From COMBO-56-21 sp963705355 (lineage in GTDB: Archaea > Thermoplasmatota > Thermoplasmata > UBA10834): a stretch of DNA of 64,000 nt. Shown here piece by piece: positions 1 to 8,765 of this stretch. Numbering within the stretch: position 1 is the stretch's first letter; every line of letters starts with the position of its first letter. Location of the stretch: NCBI GenBank assembly GCA_963705355.1, contig OY970070.1, forward strand, positions 1,612,001-1,676,000. The letters are read 5' to 3'. A model generated the notes under the pieces. That model saw only the letters and a program-made list of their open reading frames with translations. It did no database searches and had not been told where the DNA came from. The position numbers were made by a program, and so were the translations under genes.

Positions 1-104
1 ATGCCTTTGTCAAAATCGGGCAATTTACTTCCCCGTCGCTCACAAAGAGTCAGCCACGTTTCGACATCGGCCAATAATTTCCGTACCTCCTCTTCACTCT
101 TCAT
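1..104 (-). CDS. Unrecognised protein, N-terminal fragment cut by the window edge
   Basis: A minus-strand reading frame starts with ATG at 104-102 and runs off the window after 34 codons, beginning MKSEEEVRKLLADVETWL. A strong Shine-Dalgarno (AAGGAGGT on the minus strand, about 113-120) lies 8 bases upstream, so the start is well supported. The visible part is charged and probably helical. It lies downstream of tbp on the same strand, about 100 bases away, and could be co-transcribed with it. The fragment is too short to assign a family. Confidence 0.6.
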   Translation of the reverse strand, partial: MKSEEEVRKLLADVETWLTLCERRGSKLPDFDKG

Positions 105-203
105 CCTTCTCGACCTCCTTGGATTTGTCGTTGAGCTCCTGGATTGGTGTCATAGGCCTTCTTGAACCTCTCGATAAGGCTGTGCGCATATCGTATGACC
201 GGC

Positions 204-752
204 TCAACCCAGAAGGCCCGTGGCTTTCAGCTCCTCGGTGATCTTGTCTACCGCAGCCTCGGCGTCCTCGGGCTTTCTCGCGCCCGTGCAGACGAGCTTT
301 CCGCTGCCGAACAGCAGGACGACGACCTTTGGCCTGTCGAGTCTGTAGACCAGGCCCGGGAACTGCTCGGGCTCGTACTCGACCTTGTCAAGTCCGATGC
401 TGATGGCGATTGCGTTCAGATTGATCTGAGCGCCCAGGTCGCCCGATGCGACGATGTTCTGAACTTCGATCTTCGGCTCGACCTTGATCACTATGCCCGC
501 GGCCTCGATCTGCTTCACAACCTTGTCTATCGCAGTCTTCACCTCCTCGAGGTTCTTCGCGCCCGTGCAAACAACCTTTCCGCTCCTGAACAGAAGTGCT
601 GCGGTCTTCGGCTCCTTGAGCCTGTATATGAGGCCAGGGAACTGTTTTGGCTCATACTCCGCGCCGTCAAGTGCTAGCGTGATCGCCTGCAGGTCCAACT
701 CCCCACCCAGAGATGTTGAGGCGACAACATTCTCTATCTTGATGATTGCCAT
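204..752 (-). CDS. tbp: TATA-box-binding protein
   Basis: Archaeal TBP binds the TATA element of promoters and, with TFB, recruits RNA polymerase. The 182-residue product is two imperfect repeats of about 90 residues, the saddle architecture of the family. Matching blocks include FPGLIYRL and FPGLVYRL, followed by SGKVVCTGAKN and SGKLVCTGARK. The ATG at 752 is preferred because GGTGAGG lies 5 bases upstream of it; an in-frame GTG at 770 overlaps that ribosome site and is less likely. Length and repeats are normal. The C-terminus ends shortly after the second repeat, without the acidic tail seen in some archaeal TBPs. Confidence 0.97.
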   Translation of the reverse strand: MAIIKIENVVASTSLGGELDLQAITLALDGAEYEPKQFPGLIYRLKEPKTAALLFRSGKVVCTGAKNLEEVKTAIDKVVKQIEAAGIVIKVEPKIEVQNIVASGDLGAQINLNAIAISIGLDKVEYEPEQFPGLVYRLDRPKVVVLLFGSGKLVCTGARKPEDAEAAVDKITEELKATGLLG

Positions 753-1109
753 CAAAACCTCACCGAACACACGTCATTCGGTTCTCTCGTTGTTATTGGA
801 GCATAAGATGCATCACGATAAGTTTTGTGCTCCATGCTTTATGATGCGTGTGTGACACTGAATACATCTCAATCAGTGTGTTTGTGAACCGCCAGCCGCC
901 CTCTACGACAGCTCACGCGCAGGGGGAGCGCTGTTCGGCACGCCGAACACAGAAATGTGCCCACAGACCTCGGTGGCGACTTCATCCACTTCATGGATTC
1001 GGCCTACCCCACTTTCGATTTTCCGCCCTTTTCCAATCAGCGAGGATTGTGATTTGAGCGTCCGGGCCGGCTCTGACGACACGGAAAACCTCATGGTATA
1101 CGAACATAA
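753..1109. other. Intergenic region upstream of tbp
   Basis: No convincing gene is seen here. Short frames on both strands have no recognisable protein content. The tbp promoter should lie here; CTTATCG on the minus strand near 817-824 is a possible weak TATA element, about 65 bases from the tbp start. Confidence 0.4.
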
Positions 1110-1304
1110 TTGAGGAACGAAGATGATCAGATAATAGAAGTGTTCGAGTGCAGCGTCTGCCACGTGCTTCTTGCCAAGCCCACTCCTCAATGTCCCGTCT
1201 GTCATCGAGGAGCATTGGTGATGATTGGGACCTTGTTGTCCTCATCTGAGCAGTCGGAGGAGACAAACAGAGGGTCGAAGAAACCAACGGGCAGCGGATT
1301 CTAA
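1110..1304 (+). CDS. Small zinc-ribbon protein
   Basis: A 64-residue protein has two CxxC knuckles, C14-S-V-C17 and C28-P-V-C31, spaced as in rubredoxin-like zinc ribbons. A Ser/Glu/Lys-rich tail follows. Such ribbons bind one zinc ion and often serve in nucleic-acid binding or as accessory subunits, but the exact role cannot be told. The only good start is TTG at 1110. An ATG at 1093 reads into a stop after six codons, so a small frameshift upstream is possible. It stands alone between tbp and the phosphoesterase cluster. Opposite-strand frames over the same bases lack family features. Confidence 0.55.
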   Translation: MRNEDDQIIEVFECSVCHVLLAKPTPQCPVCHRGALVMIGTLLSSSEQSEETNRGSKKPTGSGF

Positions 1305-1396
1305 CGTGAATTGCCTTCTAGGATAACTGCATGGAATAACGTTGGACAAGAAACGCTTTCCGCATTAGATTCATAGTCTCTTCATTCTCACTTTTC

Positions 1397-2572
1397 TCAC
1401 CCAGAAGTGAAGACGTAGTTCACGTTGTTCTTCGTATCAATATCCAAAAGAAGCCCGAGAAGCAAGCCTTCGAAATACTCGCTTCCTGGATTGAAGCATA
1501 TCGTCCGACCTATTCTGCATGATCCCCGGGACTCATGGACATGACCGTGGAGCGACATCAGTGGCTGATACTTTTCGATGGCATTCTTAACAGCGACGCT
1601 TCCGATGGGTGCGCTGCCTATTGACTTCGATCGAGGGAGCCTTGTGGCAAGCGATTTGACCGGGCGCGGCTCAATCAATGGTCCCATGTCGAGGCCAGTG
1701 CCATATGGAGGACAGTGAAGGTTGAAGATAGCGGTTGAGAAATCGGACATTGAAGACGAAAGGGCAGAGATGCGTCGTGCAAGATCTTCTTCAGTAGTAT
1801 CCCTAGGAAGGTTCCACGGGGAGGGATTTGAGAATCCCAGGGTGAGCATTTCGAACTTGTCAGCAATCTTCACAACCCTTTCGTCCGGGTTAACAATGGA
1901 CCTTGATCCCTCAATGAGTACATCTATGTCGCGTGAATCGTCGTTTCCTGGGCTGACGTAACATTCTATACCCAAGTTCTTCAGCTTCTCGTCCGCAGCG
2001 GCCATCCAGCGCCTGAGGGTCTCTGCAGTCAGTTCCGCAAATTTGCGGTCGAGTCTATTCTGATCGTTCCTCAGCTCGGAGACCTCCGAAATGGTTGTGA
2101 AAAAGGGATAGAAACCTGAGTCTCTAACCCTGGCTCTGAGTTCTGCAAGCTTCTTCCTGGCTTTGATTCGGTGGCGCTCGCCTAGGAAATCGATTCCGTA
2201 CGAACCGTCTCTCTGTTCGACAAACGGTACGATACCCTTTCCGGTGAGATCCCCAGCAAGTATGAGAACATCAACCCCATAGAATCGAGCTGAGTTCATG
2301 AACTTCTGGAAACAGCTTTCCGACCCGTGAATGTCACAGGCATAGAAAATCCGTGTGGCTTTGCGACCCGGGGCTCTTTTCGCCTGGGCCTGGTTAGCAG
2401 GCAGCCCATGCGATATATCGTGCGGCGGCACAAGGGACTCCTCTGTTTTCCTTAGAAGGGTTGCTCTCGCTCTGTCGGATAGCCTCCGGATCTCCTCTTG
2501 CTCGCTTATGTCTCTAATTGAAAGCAGCAACTCCAGTATCTTTGCGATTTCCGTTTTCTTGACAAAGGGCAT
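1397..2572 (-). CDS. Calcineurin-like metallophosphoesterase with N-terminal helical extension
   Basis: A 391-residue protein whose residues 73-391 form a calcineurin-type metallophosphoesterase. Two-metal-site motifs are present: D80-x-H82, G107-D108, N210-D211 in PGNDD, H286 in NLHCPPYG and G343-H344-x-H346. The substrate is unknown; relatives hydrolyse phosphomonoesters or diesters. Residues 1-47 are a separate helical module, then a basic linker. It is a paralogue of the phosphoesterase at 3602-4567, and the N-terminal module matches the small separate gene at 4567-4701. It lies 101 bases downstream of the amidase on the same strand. It may have its own leaderless promoter, since GGCTATAACC on the minus strand is at 2597-2606, about 27 bases upstream. 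No strong Shine-Dalgarno is seen. Confidence 0.88.
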   Translation of the reverse strand: MPFVKKTEIAKILELLLSIRDISEQEEIRRLSDRARATLLRKTEESLVPPHDISHGLPANQAQAKRAPGRKATRIFYACDIHGSESCFQKFMNSARFYGVDVLILAGDLTGKGIVPFVEQRDGSYGIDFLGERHRIKARKKLAELRARVRDSGFYPFFTTISEVSELRNDQNRLDRKFAELTAETLRRWMAAADEKLKNLGIECYVSPGNDDSRDIDVLIEGSRSIVNPDERVVKIADKFEMLTLGFSNPSPWNLPRDTTEEDLARRISALSSSMSDFSTAIFNLHCPPYGTGLDMGPLIEPRPVKSLATRLPRSKSIGSAPIGSVAVKNAIEKYQPLMSLHGHVHESRGSCRIGRTICFNPGSEYFEGLLLGLLLDIDTKNNVNYVFTSG

Positions 2573-2673
2573 TTCGATTACCGGAATTACGTTACAGGTT
2601 ATAGCCTTGAGCCCATCCTGCTATTCGGCTTCTCCGGATCGCAGGCCATTACAGATCTGCAACAGGTATGGAT

Positions 2674-3624
2674 CTACGGAATGTCAATTCCGTTTTTGAA
2701 TATCAGCTTTGGCATGGCGACACGCATGCTCACGATTTCTGTCACGACGTTTCCAGGCCGGGCGTCCCCCACCAGGCTAACCAAGTTGTAAGCTTCCTCG
2801 ACCGACAGCTCCCTTTTTCTCGAGATGAAATTCACCATGTCCCTCACAGCGGTCTTCAGGGCGTCCTCCATCGTTCGGCCAGATGCGCATGTCATGAACT
2901 CATCCTTGGTTTCTATCATCGGTCTTGAGAGAGTCTTTCCTTTGATTACGTCGATCTTCATGGTGACAGTCACGTCCGATTCGAGCCCGGCGGCTCCCAG
3001 TTCGCCGTCCCCTATTGTGGCTTTAGCATCACCAAGGGCAAGGAGCGCCCCTCGGACGAAGACAGGAAGATAAACGGTACTCCCTGTTGTCACGTCCTTG
3101 ATGTCCATGTTAGATCCGTGATCCCCGGGATACAGACAAGAAACAGGGGTCCCCGGAGGCGCCACCCCAAAGGTTCCTATCATCGGCCTAAGAGGGAGTT
3201 CGATGCCCTCCTTGAAGAATATCCTGCCGGATTCGATCTTCGCGACCTTCGTAAATAGCGATTTAATCTCATCTCTCAGAAGGCCATAACCAGGTATCAC
3301 AAGTGCCGCACCTTGAGGTCCCGTCGTAATCGTCAATATTCTTGCTGCCAATACGTCTCCTGGCTCAGCCCCCTCAACAAATATAGGGCCCGTGGTGGGG
3401 TTTATGAAGTCGAAGTCCAGTTTGGTCGCATCGTCACACTCAGACTTGATGACGCCTCCGTATCCATCAATGCAGTCTACGATGATCAAGTCTCCCGCCC
3501 TTATGGTGATTGCTGGCGGATTGTCTTTGTCCATTTTGAATACAACTGTCTTGCGATCTATCCTATGGATCGCTTCGGTTGCCGACGGTGTTTTCTCCGT
3601 TCTAGCCTGAGATGAAGAAGTCAT
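2674..3624 (-). CDS. Acetamidase/formamidase family protein
   Basis: A 316-residue member of the FmdA/AmdA amidase family, which hydrolyses formamide, acetamide or related short amides to ammonia and the acid in the cytoplasm. Family blocks are seen in order: an N-terminal strand pair with AITIRAGDLIIVDCIDGYGG, then the central GTFGVAPPG. After these come YPGDHGSNMDIKDVTTGSTVYLPV, read as two adjoining blocks, and GALLALGDAKATIGDGELG. Length is normal. The ATG at 3624 overlaps the last 23 bases of the upstream phosphoesterase, so translation is likely coupled. The embedding between two phosphoesterase paralogues is unusual and suggests a substrate with amide and phosphate groups or a shared regulator (inference). 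Confidence 0.88.
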   Translation of the reverse strand: MTSSSQARTEKTPSATEAIHRIDRKTVVFKMDKDNPPAITIRAGDLIIVDCIDGYGGVIKSECDDATKLDFDFINPTTGPIFVEGAEPGDVLAARILTITTGPQGAALVIPGYGLLRDEIKSLFTKVAKIESGRIFFKEGIELPLRPMIGTFGVAPPGTPVSCLYPGDHGSNMDIKDVTTGSTVYLPVFVRGALLALGDAKATIGDGELGAAGLESDVTVTMKIDVIKGKTLSRPMIETKDEFMTCASGRTMEDALKTAVRDMVNFISRKRELSVEEAYNLVSLVGDARPGNVVTEIVSMRVAMPKLIFKNGIDIP

Positions 3625-4567
3625 TCTTTACCCCCTTCTGGTCCACCGTTATGATCACTCCACGCAAGATCCCCTCGGTGTATTCACTGCCAGGGTTGTA
3701 GCAGAGTGTGCGACCGATTTTGCACACAGAACGCGACTCATGGATATGGCCGTGTAAACCAATCATTGGTTGGAACTTCTCAATAGACTCCCTGACCGCC
3801 TTGCTTCCCACCGAGGCGATTACAACCGTCCCGGCTTTCGTTACAGGCTTGAGCGTTGAGTCAAGCTCAGGTGCTGAATCGAGACCGCTTCCGTACGGAG
3901 GCGCATGCAGGTTGAAGATGCATCTCTTCATGTTCTCAACCTTGGATGCCATCCCCTCAATCTTCGTGCGCAGCTCTTCTTCGGAGATGTCCCGAGGGCA
4001 TGCCCACGGGGTTAAGTTGGCAAACCCAGTGCTGATCATCTCGATGTCCTCTGTCACATGGACTGTCTCTCCCTCAGGGCAACGGATCCTCTTTGAAGAA
4101 CTGAGAATGTCTTCGATACCGAGCAAGTCGTCGTTGCCGGGACTAATGAAGCAGGACACCTGGGTACCCTCCAATCTGGTTTCTGCTTCTTTCATCCATC
4201 TAGCCAGGGTGTCGCGCATCATTCTTGAGAATAGCTCGTCAAGTTTCCTCGGATTGTCTCTCAGCTCTGCAACCTCGTCCTCGTCAGTCACGTATGGATA
4301 GAATCCTATTGATCTCACTCTTTTCACGAGTTCCGAGAGAGCCTTTTCATCTGCCACCTTGACGAAGGAGCCCATGAACTCAGTTTCATAAACGCCGTTA
4401 TTCTTCCTGCAAATCGGCACAATCACTTTTCCGGTAATATCCCCTCCCATAATCAGGGCATCCACGTTGTAGAACTTTCCAGCGTTGGCAAATTTGAGAA
4501 AGCACGCCTCGGAACCATGGATGTCTGTGGCAAAGAATATCTTAGTGAGTTTGCCAGCCATCAGCAT
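3602..4567 (-). CDS. Calcineurin-like metallophosphoesterase, paralogue
   Basis: A 321-residue metallophosphoesterase closely related to the one at 1397-2572 over its catalytic part: DIHGSEACF, GGDITGK, SPGNDD, FNLHAPPYGSGLD and LHGHIHESRS. All metal ligands are retained. The start is ATG at 4567, whose bases overlap the TGA of the preceding small gene (TGATG). A GTG at 4570 and an ATG at 4561 are alternatives. Unlike its paralogue it has no N-terminal helical module, because that module is encoded separately just upstream. The gene ends inside the amidase gene. Function is unassigned beyond phosphoester hydrolysis. Confidence 0.88.
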   Translation of the reverse strand: MLMAGKLTKIFFATDIHGSEACFLKFANAGKFYNVDALIMGGDITGKVIVPICRKNNGVYETEFMGSFVKVADEKALSELVKRVRSIGFYPYVTDEDEVAELRDNPRKLDELFSRMMRDTLARWMKEAETRLEGTQVSCFISPGNDDLLGIEDILSSSKRIRCPEGETVHVTEDIEMISTGFANLTPWACPRDISEEELRTKIEGMASKVENMKRCIFNLHAPPYGSGLDSAPELDSTLKPVTKAGTVVIASVGSKAVRESIEKFQPMIGLHGHIHESRSVCKIGRTLCYNPGSEYTEGILRGVIITVDQKGVKNDFFISG

Positions 4568-4701
4568 CACTCAGTCATTGCATCGAGGATGCTCTCTATC
4601 CTAGAACAGAGCATCTTGACTTCCTTCTGGCCGGACATCTCCTGCATCGAGGCCACTAGCTCCCTCAATTTTCCGAGTTCCTCAGTCTTAATCCAAGGCA
4701 T
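4567..4701 (-). CDS. 44-residue helical protein, free-standing version of the phosphoesterase N-terminal module
   Basis: An ATG at 4701-4699 opens a 44-codon frame, MPWIKTEELGKLRELV at its start, ending at TGA 4569-4567, which overlaps the ATG of the downstream phosphoesterase. It aligns with residues 1-41 of the other phosphoesterase: MPWIKTEELGK against MPFVKKTEIAK, then LRELVASMQEMSGQKEV against ILELLLSIRDISEQEEI. The match in sequence and position argues that this is a real gene. It is probably a partner or regulatory helix that was split from, or fused to, the enzyme. Confidence 0.7.
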   Translation of the reverse strand: MPWIKTEELGKLRELVASMQEMSGQKEVKMLCSRIESILDAMTE

Positions 4702-4827
4702 CCCTGAGGTGATTGCTTCTGCGCCTATTAACTTTTTTCATTTTTCTCAATTTATTTCAATTCTTGAAGAAAGGTTATTATATTTAGTGGGACATTTCGC
4801 CTCCGAGCGACTTTTGAAGGCGAAAAC
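4702..4827. promoter_or_regulatory. Divergent promoter region between phosphoesterase operon and permease
   Basis: This AT-rich segment lies between divergent genes. Rightward, TTATTATATTTA at 4775-4786 is a good TATA element about 42 bases before the permease ATG. Leftward, AGTTAATAGG on the minus strand near 4725-4734 sits about 25 bases before the small gene's ATG, which would give a leaderless or very short-leader transcript. Confidence 0.6.
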
Positions 4828-6447
4828 ATGAGTGGGGAAGGAGAGAAACTATTCGAACGCCGTGCTTCTGGATTGGTCCGCGTGCTTTCGCCCACAGATT
4901 CTATCCTGACGAACATCTTCGCTACAGGCGGGATTGGATTCACACTGGCGTACTTCATTCTGTGGGCAACTGGTATCTCCGGCGGCGGAGTCACCACAAT
5001 CGTCCTAGCGATGGTGATCGCTTGTTTGGGCTGTGCTGCACAAGGGATGATGTTTGCCATGTTCGGTGCGACAATGCCCAGGGCTGGTGGCGACTACCTC
5101 TACATTAGCCGAACAATCCACCCGGCCATCGGCTTCATGACCAACTTCAGCATGGCGTTCTGGTTAATCTGGGCGGTTGCTTGGGGAGCCACTACTTTCG
5201 CGTCCATAGGTCTCGCATCAATATTCAGCGCACTAGGGTCGGTCACCGGCAATGAATCTCTTACCAATGTCGCCAGCACGGTGGGCACAGTCAAGTGGGC
5301 TGCGATAATTGGCACAATCTGGCTGGCCTTTGGGTCAATATTCGTCATAGGTCGATTGAAGAACTTCCTGAGGATGCAGCTGTTAATCGCAGTAGGCGGT
5401 TTCATTGCCATCGGAGCGATTATTGTGACACTAGCCTTCACTAGCTCAGGCGACTTCTCGGCAACCTATAACCACTTCATGGCCGGACAGGGTGCGGGTA
5501 CTGATGCTTACCACGATGTGATTACCAGTGCACAAAACTTCGGTTTCGACTCACACGCTGGATTGACCGCATCTGCCCTTATGCTCGCCATCCCGTTCGC
5601 CTCGTTCAACTACTTCTGGACCTTCTGCAGCACCTATCTTACTGGGGAGACCAAGAACGTGAAGAAGACACAGATGATAGGCATGGTTGGATCGAACTTC
5701 ATTGTACTCCTAATCAGCCTCGCCATCATTCTGCTCCTCTTCAATGCTGTTGGGTACGACTTCATTGCATCTCTCGGCTACCTTTACCAGTACCAGCCCG
5801 ATGCCTTTCCTGTCGGCAGTCCCGCTCCTTGGTTCTACGTGTTTCCGCTGATGATGCTCAAGAATCCCGCTCTGGTCCTCCTGATTGGCTTTGCGTTTGT
5901 TTTTTGGGCGCAATGGTGGGCGTCTCAAAACCTGCTATTCGCTACCAGATGTGTTTTCTCTTGGTCGGTCGACAAGCTGATTCCGCAAAAAGCCTCGCAG
6001 GTCAGTCCGAGGACGAACACGCCACTTTTCACAACAATCGTCCTCATAGTATTTGCTGAGATCTTCATCCTGATTTTCGCTCTTTGGCCAAAGACAGGCG
6101 TAATCTCCTCTATTCTAGGCATATCGATCCCGCCATACGTCCTATCAATCGCGGGGATGATGCTACCGTACAGAAGGAAGGATTTGTACGAGAAGTCACC
6201 GATCCGATGGACCTTGCTTGGTTTGCCGGTCATAGTGATTGTCAGTGCGATTACGTTTGTGTTCGATAATTTCGTCTTCTATTACTTCCTCACGGACCCG
6301 ACGCTTGGAGTGATACCTGGCAACACATTCGTGGCATTCGTCATTCCTCTGCCTGCGGCGATTATATACTTCTACCTCGCTCGCTCATGGCGGAAGAAGG
6401 AAGGAGTGGACATCGACCTGGCATACAAAGCCATACCCATGGAGTGA
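4828..6447 (+). CDS. APC-superfamily amino acid/amine permease
   Basis: A 539-residue integral membrane protein of the amino acid-polyamine-organocation superfamily with about 12-14 hydrophobic helices. The N-terminal motif FATGGIGFTLAYFILWATG and the loop AMFGATMPRAGGDYLYISR, with the PRAGGDY signature, are typical of proton- or sodium-coupled amino acid importers. The ATG at 4828 follows a TATA element by about 42 bases. It stands divergently from the amidase/phosphoesterase operon and upstream of a nucleotidyltransferase-like gene and an MttB-family gene, so an amine or betaine substrate is possible. The substrate cannot be read from the sequence. Confidence 0.9.
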   Translation: MSGEGEKLFERRASGLVRVLSPTDSILTNIFATGGIGFTLAYFILWATGISGGGVTTIVLAMVIACLGCAAQGMMFAMFGATMPRAGGDYLYISRTIHPAIGFMTNFSMAFWLIWAVAWGATTFASIGLASIFSALGSVTGNESLTNVASTVGTVKWAAIIGTIWLAFGSIFVIGRLKNFLRMQLLIAVGGFIAIGAIIVTLAFTSSGDFSATYNHFMAGQGAGTDAYHDVITSAQNFGFDSHAGLTASALMLAIPFASFNYFWTFCSTYLTGETKNVKKTQMIGMVGSNFIVLLISLAIILLLFNAVGYDFIASLGYLYQYQPDAFPVGSPAPWFYVFPLMMLKNPALVLLIGFAFVFWAQWWASQNLLFATRCVFSWSVDKLIPQKASQVSPRTNTPLFTTIVLIVFAEIFILIFALWPKTGVISSILGISIPPYVLSIAGMMLPYRRKDLYEKSPIRWTLLGLPVIVIVSAITFVFDNFVFYYFLTDPTLGVIPGNTFVAFVIPLPAAIIYFYLARSWRKKEGVDIDLAYKAIPME

Positions 6448-6546
6448 GCGAACAATCCGCAGTCCTCAGGGCCACCCAAAACCACCGTATGCGGGGCGAG
6501 AGCGGCACAGGTATTCGTCCCGTCACGTTATTTGGGGGGAATCTAG

Positions 6547-7296
6547 ATGGAAGCGCAAGAGGTGATAGATGAGGCATTGCACATCGTATCTACAGCAGAC
6601 CAACGAGATGTTGTGCTCCGCATTCTTGGAGCAGTGGCATTTAGGATACACTGTCCAAACCGCTCAGATCTCTTCGATACAATGAGCAGACCGATAACGG
6701 ACATGGACTTTGCTGCATATTCCGGACAGAAGCAAGAAGTTCACGCTCTCTTCAAGGACCTTGGCTACTCAGTCAATGATGCGGCCTTGTTGATGTACGA
6801 TAGCAGATACATATTGGACAATCCGAAGCGGGAAATGCACGCGGACGTGTTCTTTGACTGTCTTAACATGTGCCACATTGTGGACTTCGATGGCAGACTG
6901 AATTTGGACCATCCGACCATCAGCGTTACTGATCTGCTGCTTGAGAAGATGCAGATAGTGAACATAGAACCAAAGGACATCAAGGATACGATGATTCTCC
7001 TCGCCGAGCACGACCTTGGCGTTGGCGGGGAATGCATAGATTCGGAGTACCTGTGTTCGATTCTCTCATCGGACTGGGGGTACTACCACACGGTTTCCAC
7101 GAATCTCGAAAAGGTGAGGAGAGAACTTCATAGATTCCCGCAAGTAGACCAGAAGCTCAAAAGCAAAACAGAATTGGAGATTAGAGAACTGGAGAGGGTC
7201 TTGCTCGACTGTCCCAAATCCCTAAAGTGGCGGATGAGGGCGAAGATTGGCACAAGGCGAAAGTGGTATCGCGAGGTCGAAGAGCGAACGAGATAG
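6547..7296 (+). CDS. Nucleotidyltransferase-fold protein
   Basis: A 249-residue protein with features of the minimal or AbiEii-like nucleotidyltransferase fold: LRILGAVAFRIHCPN followed by the acidic pair D52-x-D54 in TDMDFAAYS, as in the G[GA]xA...R...D[IM]D pattern. Later residues (LEKMQIVNIEPKDIKD) resemble the helix that follows in this family. The C-terminus is basic. It has a good purine-rich ribosome site (GGGGGGAA) upstream of ATG 6547. It lies 99 bases after the permease and its end abuts the methyltransferase gene, suggesting one operon. Substrate and role are unknown. Confidence 0.65.
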   Translation: MEAQEVIDEALHIVSTADQRDVVLRILGAVAFRIHCPNRSDLFDTMSRPITDMDFAAYSGQKQEVHALFKDLGYSVNDAALLMYDSRYILDNPKREMHADVFFDCLNMCHIVDFDGRLNLDHPTISVTDLLLEKMQIVNIEPKDIKDTMILLAEHDLGVGGECIDSEYLCSILSSDWGYYHTVSTNLEKVRRELHRFPQVDQKLKSKTELEIRELERVLLDCPKSLKWRMRAKIGTRRKWYREVEERTR

Positions 7297-7307
7297 GAAG
7301 TGGTGAG

Positions 7308-8765
7308 GTGCGGCCAAGGCTTGAGTTGCTAGCAAGAGACGAGATTGAGGCGATACATGATGCAACTTTCGAGTTGCTTGAAAAACATGGCGTGAAGGTC
7401 CTCGACCTGGAAGCACAGAGCATTTTCGCGAATAATGGCGCCGAAGTGGACCCGAAGACAGGGACGGTGAGGATACCTAGGGATTTGACAAAGAAGGAAG
7501 TCCGTGAGGCTCCAAGGGAGTTCATTATCTATGGGCGCGAAAGCGGCAAAGAAGTCCACATCGGCGATGGATCAACGGTTCTAAGTTCTGTTGGCACATC
7601 GGTGCAAGTTCTCGATCTTGACGGTAATCTTCGCGGGTCGCTGCTCAAGGACGTCTCGGATTCATTTCGGCTACTAGATTTCTTGCCGAATATGAGGTAT
7701 GCGTCGTGGACTGTGTGGCCAAGAGACGTTCCGCAGGAACTCGGGCATGCCTATGAGATTCGGGAAGGATTCATCAACACCACCAAGCCGTTCGACGGTT
7801 ACACATGGGGAACACGATGCTCGCTGGAAACCATAGAACTCGCGCTGGCAGTAGCGGGTGACGAGGAAACGCTCAGGAAGAAACCTATGTTGCTGGGATT
7901 CGCTAACCCAGTCAGTCCTCTGACGCTTTCAAAGGAGCCGACTCAAGGCATTCTGGTTTATGCCAGATACGGTCAGCCTCTTGTCTTTCCGCCCGAATGT
8001 CAGGCTGGTGGTACTGCCCCTGCGACACTCGCGGGTCTTCTTGTTCAGCAGAGCGCTGAAGTCTTGGCGTCTGTAGTTCTTGCTCAGTTAGTGAACCCTG
8101 GCACCCCTGTCTTGTATGGCACGGTGTCCACTATCATGGACATGAAGACAGGGAACATCGCCCTAGGTGCGCCGGAGGCCGGCCTCATAGGCGCGGCTTC
8201 CGTTCAGATTGCCCACGCCTACGGCCTGCCGTGCAGGGCAACGGGCGGTAATACCGATTCCCTTTGTCTTGACTATCAGGCAGGGTCTGAGACTTCGATG
8301 ACCGCTCTGATGCCTGCTCTGGCAGGAGCCGAGTTTATATATGATGCAGCAGGCAGTCTGGAGTCGAGTTTGACGATGAGTTACGAAAAGCTGGTTCTGG
8401 ACAACGAGATTTGTGGTGCCCTGGACAGGATCTTGGACGGGATTGCTGTAGACGCAGACAGGATTGCACTAGATGTGATAGCATCCATAGGTCCTGGTGA
8501 AACATACCTGTCCAAGCCCCATACGCTCAGACACTTTAGGCACGAGCACTTTGTTCCGACTCTATTCAATCGCCAGACCAGGAACGCGAGTCCCAACAGT
8601 ACAAAGGAAGACGTGGTTGCGAAGGCGAACAAGATGGCAAGGAGGATTCTGGCTGAACATTCTGCGCCTCCGTTGCTGAGTGATGTAATGAGAGATCTGA
8701 ATCAATCTTTCGAGGGCATAAGAGCAAGGTATAACCACGGTCATTCCCATCAGTCGCCAGCCTGA
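7308..8765 (+). CDS. MttB-family (non-pyrrolysine) methyltransferase
   Basis: A member of the trimethylamine methyltransferase (MttB) superfamily, which transfers a methyl group from a methylated amine to a corrinoid protein. The TIM-barrel protein reads through with no in-frame amber codon, so it belongs to the non-pyrrolysine branch whose characterised members use glycine betaine, carnitine or proline betaine. Recognisable parts are RPRLELLARDEIEAIHDATF at the N-terminus, GFANPVSPLTLSKEP, the QLVNPGTPVLYG strand and LCLDYQAGSETSM. GTG 7308 (485 residues) matches family N-termini and follows the preceding stop; a GTG at 7227 would add 27 residues but overlaps the upstream gene by 70 bases. 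No corrinoid protein gene is adjacent. Confidence 0.85.
   Translation: MRPRLELLARDEIEAIHDATFELLEKHGVKVLDLEAQSIFANNGAEVDPKTGTVRIPRDLTKKEVREAPREFIIYGRESGKEVHIGDGSTVLSSVGTSVQVLDLDGNLRGSLLKDVSDSFRLLDFLPNMRYASWTVWPRDVPQELGHAYEIREGFINTTKPFDGYTWGTRCSLETIELALAVAGDEETLRKKPMLLGFANPVSPLTLSKEPTQGILVYARYGQPLVFPPECQAGGTAPATLAGLLVQQSAEVLASVVLAQLVNPGTPVLYGTVSTIMDMKTGNIALGAPEAGLIGAASVQIAHAYGLPCRATGGNTDSLCLDYQAGSETSMTALMPALAGAEFIYDAAGSLESSLTMSYEKLVLDNEICGALDRILDGIAVDADRIALDVIASIGPGETYLSKPHTLRHFRHEHFVPTLFNRQTRNASPNSTKEDVVAKANKMARRILAEHSAPPLLSDVMRDLNQSFEGIRARYNHGHSHQSPA

Noticed and set aside
903..1287. Minus-strand frames opposite the zinc-ribbon gene
   Set aside because: They have no recognisable motif and lie across the CxxC-coding bases of the plus-strand frame.
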